Positions 1 through 4,754 of a stretch of DNA of 8,559 bases are shown here, piece by piece; positions within the stretch are counted from its first letter, which is position 1; each line of letters starts with the position of its first letter. The stretch is taken from positions 1 to 8,559 of the forward strand of contig JALSNP010000070.1 in NCBI GenBank assembly GCA_026986935.1. Direction: 5' to 3'. This stretch comes from Pyrodictiaceae archaeon. Its GTDB lineage: Archaea; Thermoproteota; Thermoprotei_A; Sulfolobales; Pyrodictiaceae. A program made the translations under genes and the position numbers. The notes under the pieces were generated by a model, which worked only from the letters and a program-made list of their open reading frames with translations, ran no database searches and was not told where the DNA came from.

Positions 1-19
1 TCATAGATATTATTTTCCT
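1..19 (-). promoter_or_regulatory. Putative ribosome binding site and ATG of a gene cut by the left edge
   Basis: On the minus strand, directly after the TAG stop of the DUF167 gene, the sequence reads AGGAAAATAATATCTATGA: an AGGA purine run followed 11 bases later by ATG at positions 4-2. This would be the start of the next gene of a minus-strand operon, but only four bases of it are present, so no product can be named. Confidence 0.3.
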
Positions 20-355
20 CTAGGATCTCTCCGTCTCCCTTAACGCCTCCATAATCTTGGCCATGACTTCCTCGGCGCTAGCACCATGTATTCTTATCCT
101 CTTGGTCCTCGAGCGCGCGCCATGAACTATCTCTATCCTAGAGGAGGGTATCCTTAAGAGCCTTGAAAAGAACCTTATGAGGCTTGCATTAGCACGTCCC
201 TGTATAGCTGGCTCATCCGTATAGAATACTAGCTCGCCTAGCTCCATCCTCAAACCAGTAAACGACGACTCCGGCTTCACGTAGATCAGTACGTCGGTAT
301 AGTTGTTTCCTTCCAATATGTGTTTCTTTAAGGCTTCCTCCATCGCTCTCACCAC
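20..355 (-). CDS. DUF167 / UPF0235 (YggU-like) family protein
   Basis: A 111-residue protein, within the usual 75-110 residue size of the DUF167/UPF0235 family of small alpha/beta proteins, which has no settled biochemical role. The family core is clear: a first strand TDVLIYVKPES (20-30), the GRAN motif (53-56) followed by a helix with LIRFFSRLL, then the strand SRIEIVHGARSRTKRIRI (72-89) with the family's typical G-x-x-S-R-x-K pattern, and a final amphipathic helix. I took the GTG at 355; an ATG at 343 (residue 5) is a good alternative, and neither has a well-spaced Shine-Dalgarno (an AGGAG lies 15 bases before the GTG). The gene is divergent from the CBS gene, and an RBS-like site plus ATG directly after its stop suggests an operon continuing past the window edge. 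Family assignment is strong; function is unknown. Confidence 0.88.
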   Translation of the reverse strand: MVRAMEEALKKHILEGNNYTDVLIYVKPESSFTGLRMELGELVFYTDEPAIQGRANASLIRFFSRLLRIPSSRIEIVHGARSRTKRIRIHGASAEEVMAKIMEALRETERS

Positions 356-370
356 GTATTAGTAGGGGTG

Positions 371-420
371 CTCCTAGGAGGGTAGAAGCCTTTTCTAGGC
401 AAAAAGAGTATTCTAATACC
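371..420. repeat. Two short palindromes in the divergent DUF167/CBS spacer
   Basis: CTCCTAGGAG at 371-380 is a perfect 10-base palindrome, and GTATT-CT-AATAC at 408-419 is a 5+5 inverted repeat with a 2-base spacer. They lie between divergent starts, where a regulator or TBP/TFB could bind. The second is AT-rich and could supply a TATA-like element for either direction. No known operator is recognised, and palindromes this short can arise by chance. Confidence 0.3.
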
Positions 421-439
421 TAGGCCTCTATGGGTATAG

Positions 440-447
440 AAGGGGTG
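440..447 (+). promoter_or_regulatory. Possible Shine-Dalgarno for the CTG start of the CBS protein
   Basis: AAGGGGTG lies 8 bases before the in-frame CTG at 456. GGGGTG is complementary to the archaeal 16S rRNA tail and sits at normal spacing. Because the CBS reading frame has no ATG, GTG or TTG between its upstream stop (414-416) and the GTG at 549, this site favours CTG 456 as the start. Confidence 0.4.
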
Positions 448-455
448 CAGAGGGG

Positions 456-1238
456 CTGCAACTAAAATTCTACGAAGTAGTTGACGCGAGTGCGCCTATT
501 AGTAAGGCTATACGGCTCTTCGCTTCTAGGGGAATTAGTCACGCGGCTGTGATAAACAGCGAGGATCTCCTCGTGGGCGTACTATCGGCGAAGGATATTG
601 GGAGATACGTTGTAGAAGCCTTCGAGGACACTGGGTCCTTGGAGCAGGCCGACATGATGGCTGTTCTCAATACCCCTGTATCGGGGCTAGCCTCTAAGCC
701 CCCAATAGTCCTGAAGAAAGATAGCTTATGTAAAGCGGCGGAGATAATGATTGCAAAGAATATTGGGTTCGTGCCCCTCGTTGATAATGATGGTAGGCTT
801 CTCCACGCCTATACGGAGCTAGACGTGGGGCTAGAGCTCTTGGACCTAGAGACTCCTGCCCGGAATTATGCTTCAACGCCAGTCGTCACCGGCGAACCAG
901 ATGAGCCAGTCATTGAGGCACTAGGCTTCATGCTCGAACAGGGGTTTAGACGTATACCGTTCACAATGGAGTCGGACTACTATATAGTTACCATGTCCTC
1001 TCTTCTACGCGCTATAGTCAAGAAACCAAGAGCTGAGACCCTCTTAGAGCCTGTAAAAGCCTACGCAGTACCAGCAGCAACACTGGACTACAATGACGCC
1101 CTCATAAGCGATGCAGCGGAGATAATCATTTCCATCAATGAGAGAGCAGTATTACTCCTAGACAATAATGCGTTAAGAGCAATACTGACCGAGAGAGACC
1201 TAGTAAGAGCATATATTAGCGAGGGGCTATGCCGATAA
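456..1238 (+). CDS. Four-CBS-domain (tandem Bateman) protein; start upstream of the first GTG
   Basis: CBS motifs pair into Bateman modules that usually bind adenine nucleotides or AdoMet and act as energy or ligand sensors; here they stand alone with no enzyme domain. The first ATG/GTG/TTG in frame is GTG 549, but starting there cuts the first CBS motif in half. Upstream in-frame sequence reads QLKFYEVVDASAPISKAIRL and on into the GTG, which is a typical CBS first half, so translation must begin earlier. I use CTG 456 (260 residues), preceded by AAGGGGTG at 8 bases. With that numbering, CBS1 is about 3-58, CBS2 79-129 (GFVPLVDNDGRLLHAYTELD), CBS3 138-187 (FRRIPFTMESDYYIVTMSSL) and CBS4 199-256 (AVLLLDNNALRAILTERDLV). 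An alternative is that ATG 430 is the true start and one base is missing in a G-run near 451-455. The domain call is firm; the start is not. The ligand is unknown. Confidence 0.85.
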   Translation: MQLKFYEVVDASAPISKAIRLFASRGISHAAVINSEDLLVGVLSAKDIGRYVVEAFEDTGSLEQADMMAVLNTPVSGLASKPPIVLKKDSLCKAAEIMIAKNIGFVPLVDNDGRLLHAYTELDVGLELLDLETPARNYASTPVVTGEPDEPVIEALGFMLEQGFRRIPFTMESDYYIVTMSSLLRAIVKKPRAETLLEPVKAYAVPAATLDYNDALISDAAEIIISINERAVLLLDNNALRAILTERDLVRAYISEGLCR

Positions 1239-1294
1239 GAGAGCGCCTAGAGCCCAAGGACTAACACAATACATGCCTAAAACAAAATAGAGAG

Positions 1295-1318
1295 CCGTGA
1301 CTAAGAAAGGTGTCACGG
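1295..1318 (+). promoter_or_regulatory. Hairpin overlapping the ribosome binding site of the DUF2283 gene
   Basis: CCGTGAC (1295-1301) and GTCACGG (1312-1318) form a perfect 7-base-pair stem with a 10-base loop. The right arm ends in the GG that begins the GGTGGAG Shine-Dalgarno (1317-1323) five bases before ATG 1329. A second GGTG (1309-1312) lies at the loop/stem junction. In mRNA the stem could reduce ribosome access; in DNA the same dyad could be an operator. No following U-run is present, so it does not resemble a terminator. Confidence 0.45.
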
Positions 1319-1328
1319 TGGAGACGGG

Positions 1329-1565
1329 ATGGAGGCGCTTGCGGAGCGAAGGCCTAGGCGCCTATTTATAAAGGATATAGAGAACATACGTATTGAGTAC
1401 GATAAGCAGAGTGACACGCTTTACATACACTTTGCCGAGCCAGAGGAGGAGGCAGAAGAGGCTATACTTGTTGGAGACAATATAGTTGTAAGAATTCGCG
1501 GCGACGAGGTACTAGGAATAACAGTAATGGAGTTCATGAGACACGTGGAGCAGCAGTATCATTAA
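1329..1565 (+). CDS. DUF2283 family small protein
   Basis: A 78-residue protein whose residues 20-70 match the DUF2283 pattern: a first strand IRIEYDKQSDTLYIHF, an acidic segment EEEAEEA, then ILVGDNIVVRIRGDEVLGI and a closing VMEF. DUF2283 proteins are small, mostly beta, and of unknown function; in many genomes they sit near toxin-antitoxin genes, but no toxin partner is visible here. The N-terminal 19 residues are an arginine-rich extension (ALAERRPRRLF). The ATG has a GGTGGAG ribosome site five bases upstream, partly inside a 7-base-pair hairpin. It follows the CBS gene by 90 bases on the same strand; co-transcription is possible but not shown. After its stop, 114 bases separate it from the convergent decarboxylase gene, with no coding sequence apparent there. 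Confidence 0.85.
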   Translation: MEALAERRPRRLFIKDIENIRIEYDKQSDTLYIHFAEPEEEAEEAILVGDNIVVRIRGDEVLGITVMEFMRHVEQQYH

Positions 1566-1679
1566 CAATGCTTAGCCGATGAAGAACCGTGTTTCATGGA
1601 GCCCATGGCTGTGACGATGCCGCGGCCGTCTCTGAGGCACCGAGCTAATAATTCTACCAATAATTCTTTCTACACAAAA

Positions 1680-2105
1680 CTAGGGGCTAAACCGGTTATC
1701 GTTAACCAGTAGGCTGCTTCTATCAGCATAGTGCACCTTATAGGTTCTCGGCCTCAGCCTCGCAACTATGTAATTAAACGCCTTCCACGGATCTCCCCGA
1801 GGCCCACAAGTATATACATCAACTGTCGCGTACCCGTAGTCAGGCCAGGTGTGTATAGAGACATGGCTTTCTAGCACTAAGGCCACCACTGAGACACCGC
1901 CATGGTAGCCCTGAAACTTCCAGGTCTTCATATCAACTATGTGCATATCAGCTGCTCTCGCCGCCTCCATTACTAATCGTCTCAGAAACTCCTCGTCCTC
2001 TAACAAGTCACGTCTAACTCCGTAGAGATTACCATAGACGTGCCTACCTATGATAAAGTCTTGCTCTTCCCCAGGGTTAGGCCTCTCCACAACGATTCCT
2101 GACAT
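1680..2105 (-). CDS. Pyruvoyl-dependent AdoMet/arginine decarboxylase proenzyme; arginine decarboxylase favoured
   Basis: A 141-residue proenzyme of the class 1B AdoMet decarboxylase (SpeH) family, which cleaves itself to give a beta chain and an alpha chain with an N-terminal pyruvoyl group. The site is clear: LES80HVSIHTWPDYG, with cleavage expected between Glu79 and Ser80; His85 is the processing residue and Cys100 (in VDVYTCG) the catalytic acid. The Ser-His-Cys spacing (5 and 15) equals that of the Thermotoga enzyme. Crenarchaea carry two paralogues, a true AdoMet decarboxylase and an arginine decarboxylase making agmatine for polyamine synthesis. The longer N-terminus, the GRHVYGNLYG strand, the MKTWKFQGYHGGVS region and the tail ending YKVHYADRSS resemble my recollection of the arginine enzymes, so I favour that, moderately. 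ATG 2105 has a strong AGGAGGT nine bases upstream and a good TATA box further up. It is convergent with the DUF2283 gene. Confidence 0.93.
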   Translation of the reverse strand: MSGIVVERPNPGEEQDFIIGRHVYGNLYGVRRDLLEDEEFLRRLVMEAARAADMHIVDMKTWKFQGYHGGVSVVALVLESHVSIHTWPDYGYATVDVYTCGPRGDPWKAFNYIVARLRPRTYKVHYADRSSLLVNDNRFSP

Positions 2106-2114
2106 ATCGTTGGT

Positions 2115-2121
2115 ACCTCCT
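2115..2121 (-). promoter_or_regulatory. Strong Shine-Dalgarno of the decarboxylase gene
   Basis: AGGAGGT on the minus strand, nine bases before ATG 2105. It is the best-matched ribosome binding site among the minus-strand genes and fixes the decarboxylase start. Confidence 0.7.
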
Positions 2122-2197
2122 AATCACCCTTATTCTATTTACTTTTGGTGCTGCCTTGTCTAATGCCCTAGCCGGTTACGAGGGGCCTTCTAAGCGG

Positions 2198-2205
2198 TTT
2201 TTATA
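2198..2205 (-). promoter_or_regulatory. TATA box, likely promoter of the decarboxylase gene
   Basis: The minus strand reads AAAGGTATAAAAACC: a near-ideal archaeal TATA box (TATAAAAA) with a purine-rich BRE-like AAAGG just upstream. Transcription would begin about 25 bases downstream, near 2175, giving a leader of roughly 70 bases before ATG 2105 that includes the Shine-Dalgarno. It suggests the decarboxylase has its own promoter. Confidence 0.6.
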
Positions 2206-2247
2206 CCTTTAGCTAAAAGAATTATTGCTAATACTTTGACTGAATTA

Positions 2248-2463
2248 CTAGCTGCACCTATATCCCTCAACCAATAGGTTTAATCTCTCAGCAAGAACAC
2301 ATACCTCGTTCTCCGGGACAACTGCGATAGAGCCGTCCTCCCCCTGTAATATAGCTAGTCCTTTGAGAACCCTAACCCTTACACGTAGCGGTTGCTTAGG
2401 TCTTGCGAGCAGGAGTAGTTCTGGTAGCTTATTCTTTGACGACCTAGTGGCTTTACTAGGCAT
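2248..2463 (-). CDS. Small protein of unknown function (71 residues)
   Basis: I do not recognise a family. The first 34 residues are strongly basic (Lys/Arg at 4, 7, 10, 12, 21, 23, 27, 29, 31 and 34). The rest is a run of probable beta strands: LRVRVRVLKGLAILQG (26-41), a turn GEDGS, SIAVVPENEVCVLA (45-58), and a last stretch LNLLVEGYRCS. The pattern suggests a small beta-rich fold, conceivably nucleic-acid binding given the charge, but this is a guess. ATG 2463 has GGGGAG only three bases upstream, closer than usual. The gene lies 55 bases downstream of the winged-helix-like gene on the same strand and 142 bases upstream of the decarboxylase. Codon use and composition look like the neighbours, and the frame is open with no overlapping better candidate, so I take it as real. 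Confidence 0.6.
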   Translation of the reverse strand: MPSKATRSSKNKLPELLLLARPKQPLRVRVRVLKGLAILQGEDGSIAVVPENEVCVLAERLNLLVEGYRCS

Positions 2464-2505
2464 AGGCTCCCCGAGTAAGCGAGCTTAAGTCTCAAGCCAT
2501 ACCAG

Positions 2506-2518
2506 AAAAACTATTTGG
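2506..2518 (-). terminator. Possible U-run terminator after the winged-helix gene
   Basis: On the minus strand the TAG stop of the winged-helix-like gene is followed within nine bases by TTTTT (2510-2506). Archaeal polymerase can stop at short U-runs without a hairpin. A run of only five makes this weak, and readthrough into the 71-residue gene is plausible. Confidence 0.22.
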
Positions 2519-2902
2519 CTAATTTGTTTGCGGGCTTGAGATAGCTCCCCGCGCACGCTTCTTAGCGCTTCTTGCGCCCCATTCGAGGCTTAGTGCCTCC
2601 CGTAGTATTCTCCTGCGTTTCCTCTCTTCCAGCTCCTCGAGGACCCCTGGCATATCGAGTGTAGCGTATCGTCCTCCGCGGAGCTCGACTATTTTCCCGC
2701 TTTGTCTAAGCTTTATGAGAGCTTTTCTGAGCCTATCCTCGCCAGCTGTTCCGCTGAAAGCTTCCCTAAGCTCCTTCCATGTAACTGGCCGTCCCTTGCT
2801 TCGAATGAACTTATATACTAAGTCCATTAGTTCCTCGTCGGTTGGCGCCTTCATTACTACTAGTTCTTCGTCCTCATATAGTACTTTGAGATCTAGGCTC
2901 AT
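2519..2902 (-). CDS. Winged-helix-like small basic protein, function unknown
   Basis: A 127-residue protein. Residues 22-82 have the look of a winged helix: helix DEELMDLVYKFIRSKG, a second helix from PVTWKELREAF, a probable recognition helix EDRLRKALIKLRQSGK, then the beta wing IVELRGGRYATL. Residues 88-107 form a highly charged helix (ELEERKRRRILREAL) and the tail is basic (SAKKRARG), which fits DNA or RNA binding. No specific family is recognised; a DNA-binding role is inference from fold pattern and charge. The start is ATG 2902 with GGGTGAG five bases upstream. A 180-base spacer precedes it, holding only weak TATA-like stretches (for example TTTAAAA at 3011-3005 and ACTTATC near 2945, minus strand). 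It may share a transcript with the 71-residue gene 55 bases downstream. Confidence 0.72.
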   Translation of the reverse strand: MSLDLKVLYEDEELVVMKAPTDEELMDLVYKFIRSKGRPVTWKELREAFSGTAGEDRLRKALIKLRQSGKIVELRGGRYATLDMPGVLEELEERKRRRILREALSLEWGARSAKKRARGAISSPQTN

Positions 2903-3082
2903 ACGTTCTCACCCTATATAGTTTTACCCTGGGTGTTCTTGATAAGTATTACCGTTGATGGGGAGCTATAGGCTTAGATATCTACAAGTCCTTTCCTAAT
3001 AGTGTTTTAAACGTGTGTAAAAGCTTCATTAATTATTCCCAATTACTAGAACATCCTAAAACTTTTTGATAGCTTGTATTTC

Positions 3083-3658
3083 TTACCCCTCGATATTAGT
3101 GAGCCCGAATTCTCTCACAACGTTGAGTACACGTGCGTCTACGCGAGATAACAGCGCTAGTACTGATGCGCTTAATCCCGATATATACATATGTATAGCT
3201 ATGTATATCGGTACAAGAGTCGGCTCTTCTATATATGATTCTATAAACCCAACAGTACTCGCAACGCCGGTTACCAAGTTTGCAAGAATATCATTATCGC
3301 TAACCGTTCCGTCAAGCACACCGTATACAAATGACCTAAGATTTTCTATGAACTCGTAGAGCGCGACCGCCATTTCCATGCCAACACTGGTTAGCTCGCA
3401 CTTCCTCGTAGAACCCGATTTAACGCATCTAACAAAGTCATAGTAGGTGAGCAAATCAATTGCCCTAGAAAGGCTCCTACACCTTATACCCCTACTCTCA
3501 ACCATAGCTTCTATATCATCTAAAGTACTAGGCCCATGCACCAGGTGGCGCACAATTAGAATCACACACCTATAGATAGGGGATAGGGCCATAAGCACCC
3601 GCTTGTCCGCCTTAATAAGGATGTCCTCCACATGCTCCTCGACTGCTCTCTTCTCCAT
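3083..3658 (-). CDS. Putative HTH-type protein with helical C-terminal domain, unrecognised family
   Basis: A 191-residue protein I cannot place in a named family. Residues 18-105 read like a winged-helix regulator: helix KRVLMALSPIYRCVILIVRHL, a second helix STLDDIEAMVESRG, a candidate recognition helix RSLSRAIDLLTYYDFV, a short wing with CVKSGSTRKCELT, then LTSVGMEMAVALYEFI, the LT-x-x-G pattern common after such wings. Residues 106-180 are almost wholly helical and hydrophobic, including a stretch VPIYIAIHMYISGLSASVLA, which could be a dimer or ligand pocket; it is not convincingly transmembrane. Cysteines occur at 31, 60, 78 and 87; the last two flank the wing. ATG 3658 is the first possible start because the in-frame ATG at 3670 is followed directly by TGA. 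AGAGGGG lies 13 bases upstream and a TATA-like box further up. A regulator role is inference; the target is unknown. Confidence 0.7.
   Translation of the reverse strand: MEKRAVEEHVEDILIKADKRVLMALSPIYRCVILIVRHLVHGPSTLDDIEAMVESRGIRCRSLSRAIDLLTYYDFVRCVKSGSTRKCELTSVGMEMAVALYEFIENLRSFVYGVLDGTVSDNDILANLVTGVASTVGFIESYIEEPTLVPIYIAIHMYISGLSASVLALLSRVDARVLNVVREFGLTNIEG
3183..3208. repeat. Nested AT-rich palindromes inside the 191-residue HTH gene
   Basis: TATACATATGTATA (3184-3197) is a perfect 14-base palindrome, and ATATACATA (3183-3191) with TATGTATAT (3200-3208) forms a 9-base-pair inverted repeat over an 8-base spacer. They fall in the codons for the hydrophobic helix IYIAIHMYI. The repeated ATA/TAC codons of Ile and Tyr explain much of this, so function is doubtful. 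Confidence 0.5.
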
Positions 3659-3696
3659 CCCTAATCACATACCCCTCTACTCCTATACGTTGAGCA

Positions 3697-3704
3697 ATAT
3701 TTTA
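3697..3704 (-). promoter_or_regulatory. TATA-like box upstream of the 191-residue HTH gene
   Basis: TAAAATAT on the minus strand, centred about 43 bases before ATG 3658. Initiation about 25 bases downstream would be near 3677, giving a short leader that just covers the AGAGGGG ribosome site (3678-3672). Position is sensible; the sequence match is moderate. Confidence 0.35.
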
Positions 3705-3741
3705 CGATCACCCTTCATCACAATGTTTACCATAACTAAGT

Positions 3742-4089
3742 TCACCCAGCGGGCTTAAAGCTTCCGCGTAAAAACCAGTACGGGAGAAGCATTAATATTA
3801 TCGCCAAAACCATCAACAATACAGCGGCTATGACAGCTATTTTTACGGCTCTCTCGCTCGTACCAAAGATTATAGGGATAGGCCCAATAACTATCACTCC
3901 ACCCGCTTCACCCGTCCCGGACGACTTAAGCGCCGAGTACAAGAACCCTATAAAGATCAGCATAACGCCTATGAATAGTAGCGCGAATCCCACTATCACT
4001 AGCTTAGGGAATAAGACTGTCTGGCCCTCCAATACCTTCCCCCAGGTTCTGCGACTCTTATCGCGCCCCCCGGGATAGATTTTTGGCAC
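3742..4089 (-). CDS. DUF131 / TIGR00304 family two-helix membrane protein
   Basis: A 115-residue protein of the archaeal DUF131 family, whose function is not known. Two membrane helices are evident, LVIVGFALLFIGVMLIFIGF (30-49) and VKIAVIAAVLLMVLAIILML (82-101). Between them is the family signature GGVIVIGPIPIIFG (63-76), followed by the small charged turn TSERA. The N-terminus is unusually long and basic for this small family (PKIYPGGRDKSRRTWGKV), so a later start such as TTG at residue 20 cannot be excluded. I keep GTG 4089 because GAGG lies eight bases upstream. The gene is divergent from the methyltransferase; if both used their farthest starts the two genes would overlap by seven bases, which argues for the later methyltransferase start. 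It is the first gene of the minus-strand run that ends with the decarboxylase. Family call is firm. Confidence 0.85.
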   Translation of the reverse strand: MPKIYPGGRDKSRRTWGKVLEGQTVLFPKLVIVGFALLFIGVMLIFIGFLYSALKSSGTGEAGGVIVIGPIPIIFGTSERAVKIAVIAAVLLMVLAIILMLLPYWFLRGSFKPAG

Positions 4090-4139
4090 CCTCTAGGCCT
4101 CTAAGCTATTATCTTGAAGAGGAGACTGGGCGTAGAGAC

Positions 4140-4712
4140 ATGTATTGGAACTATCAGCCTTCTGTCCCCTGGGTGCCAACTAGGGAGGAGGTAATTAAGA
4201 TACTATTATCGTTGCTACAGATACCAAGGGGATATGTTGTCTATGACATAGGTTGCGGCGATGGAAGAGTTGCCATAGCATTGGCCCAGAAATTCCCAGA
4301 TATACATGTTAAGTGTATTGAGGCTAGGAAGGATCTTGTCGAGAAAGCTAGGAAGGCTATAGAGAGTAAAGGACTTAGTAACCGTGTCGAGGTAATTGAG
4401 GGGGATTTCTTCAAGGTAGATATAAGCGATGCTGATCTAATATATATGTACTTACTGACGAGCGTTAATCAAAAGCTCAGGCCGAAGCTTGAAAACGAGC
4501 TCAAGCAAGGAGCTATAATAGTGTCCCTAGACTTCCCAATACCAGGATGGAACCCGGTTGCCGTAATAGAGCTGGCGAGATCATGGCAGCGCGCATTCTA
4601 CATATATGTAAAAGGCTTATCAGATAGCTCCGCGGCGGCCGAGCTGAGGAATAAATTACTGGAGAACGTGCTGCACGTGGTTAAGATAAAGAAGCACGAA
4701 CTACGTCTCTAG
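4140..4712 (+). CDS. Class I SAM-dependent methyltransferase, aKMT4-like (protein lysine methyltransferase candidate)
   Basis: A 190-residue Rossmann-fold methyltransferase. The AdoMet loop is VVYDIGCGDGR (33-43), the acidic residue after strand 2 is Glu61 (CIEARKD), the motif-III region is GDFFKVDISDADLIYMYLLT, and then come KLRPKLENELKQGAIIVSLD and FPIPGWNP. The N-terminal PSVPWVPTREEV, the YLLTSVN stretch and the PGW near the end match the crenarchaeal aKMT4 type, a small Dot1-related enzyme that methylates lysines of Cren7 and other proteins in Sulfolobus; substrates here are not known. I chose ATG 4140 because family members begin just before the VPxVPTP segment. A TTG at 4083 would add 19 residues and overlap the divergent DUF131 gene. 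TATTATC at 4107-4113 is placed for a nearly leaderless transcript. It is convergent with cysS, 42 bases away. Confidence 0.88.
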   Translation: MYWNYQPSVPWVPTREEVIKILLSLLQIPRGYVVYDIGCGDGRVAIALAQKFPDIHVKCIEARKDLVEKARKAIESKGLSNRVEVIEGDFFKVDISDADLIYMYLLTSVNQKLRPKLENELKQGAIIVSLDFPIPGWNPVAVIELARSWQRAFYIYVKGLSDSSAAAELRNKLLENVLHVVKIKKHELRL

Positions 4713-4754
4713 AGGAAAGAAACTGCCTTTTGCTAAGAGATGTTTATAGCCTAG

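Noticed and set aside
430..465. 11-codon frame from ATG 430 (MGIEGVQRGCN) as a leader peptide
   Set aside because: Too short to support, and better explained as a possible frameshifted start of the CBS protein or as chance.
694..876. 60-codon minus-strand open frame, and similar short ones at 2715-2921, 5685-5903 and 7737-7946
   Set aside because: All are antisense to recognised or better-supported genes and show no protein-like features.
1566..1679. Direct repeat AATAATTCT at 1647-1655 and 1659-1667 as a mobile-element scar
   Set aside because: Only nine AT-rich bases, no inverted ends or flanking element; probably chance in a convergent terminator region.
3183..3208. AT palindrome as a recombination or replication site
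   Set aside because: It sits in an intact reading frame and is largely explained by alternating Ile/Tyr/Met codons.
3066..3359. 97-codon plus-strand open frame
   Set aside because: Antisense to the 191-residue HTH-type gene; low-complexity Ser/Thr/Ile composition typical of a shadow frame.
3659..3741. C/D-box guide RNA suggested by GTGATGA (3721-3715, minus strand)
   Set aside because: No CTGA D box or internal C'/D' pair follows at the right distance; the region is better read as the promoter of the HTH-type gene.
3830..4078. 82-codon plus-strand open frame
   Set aside because: Antisense to the DUF131 gene, whose family signature GGVIVIGPIPIIFG is decisive.
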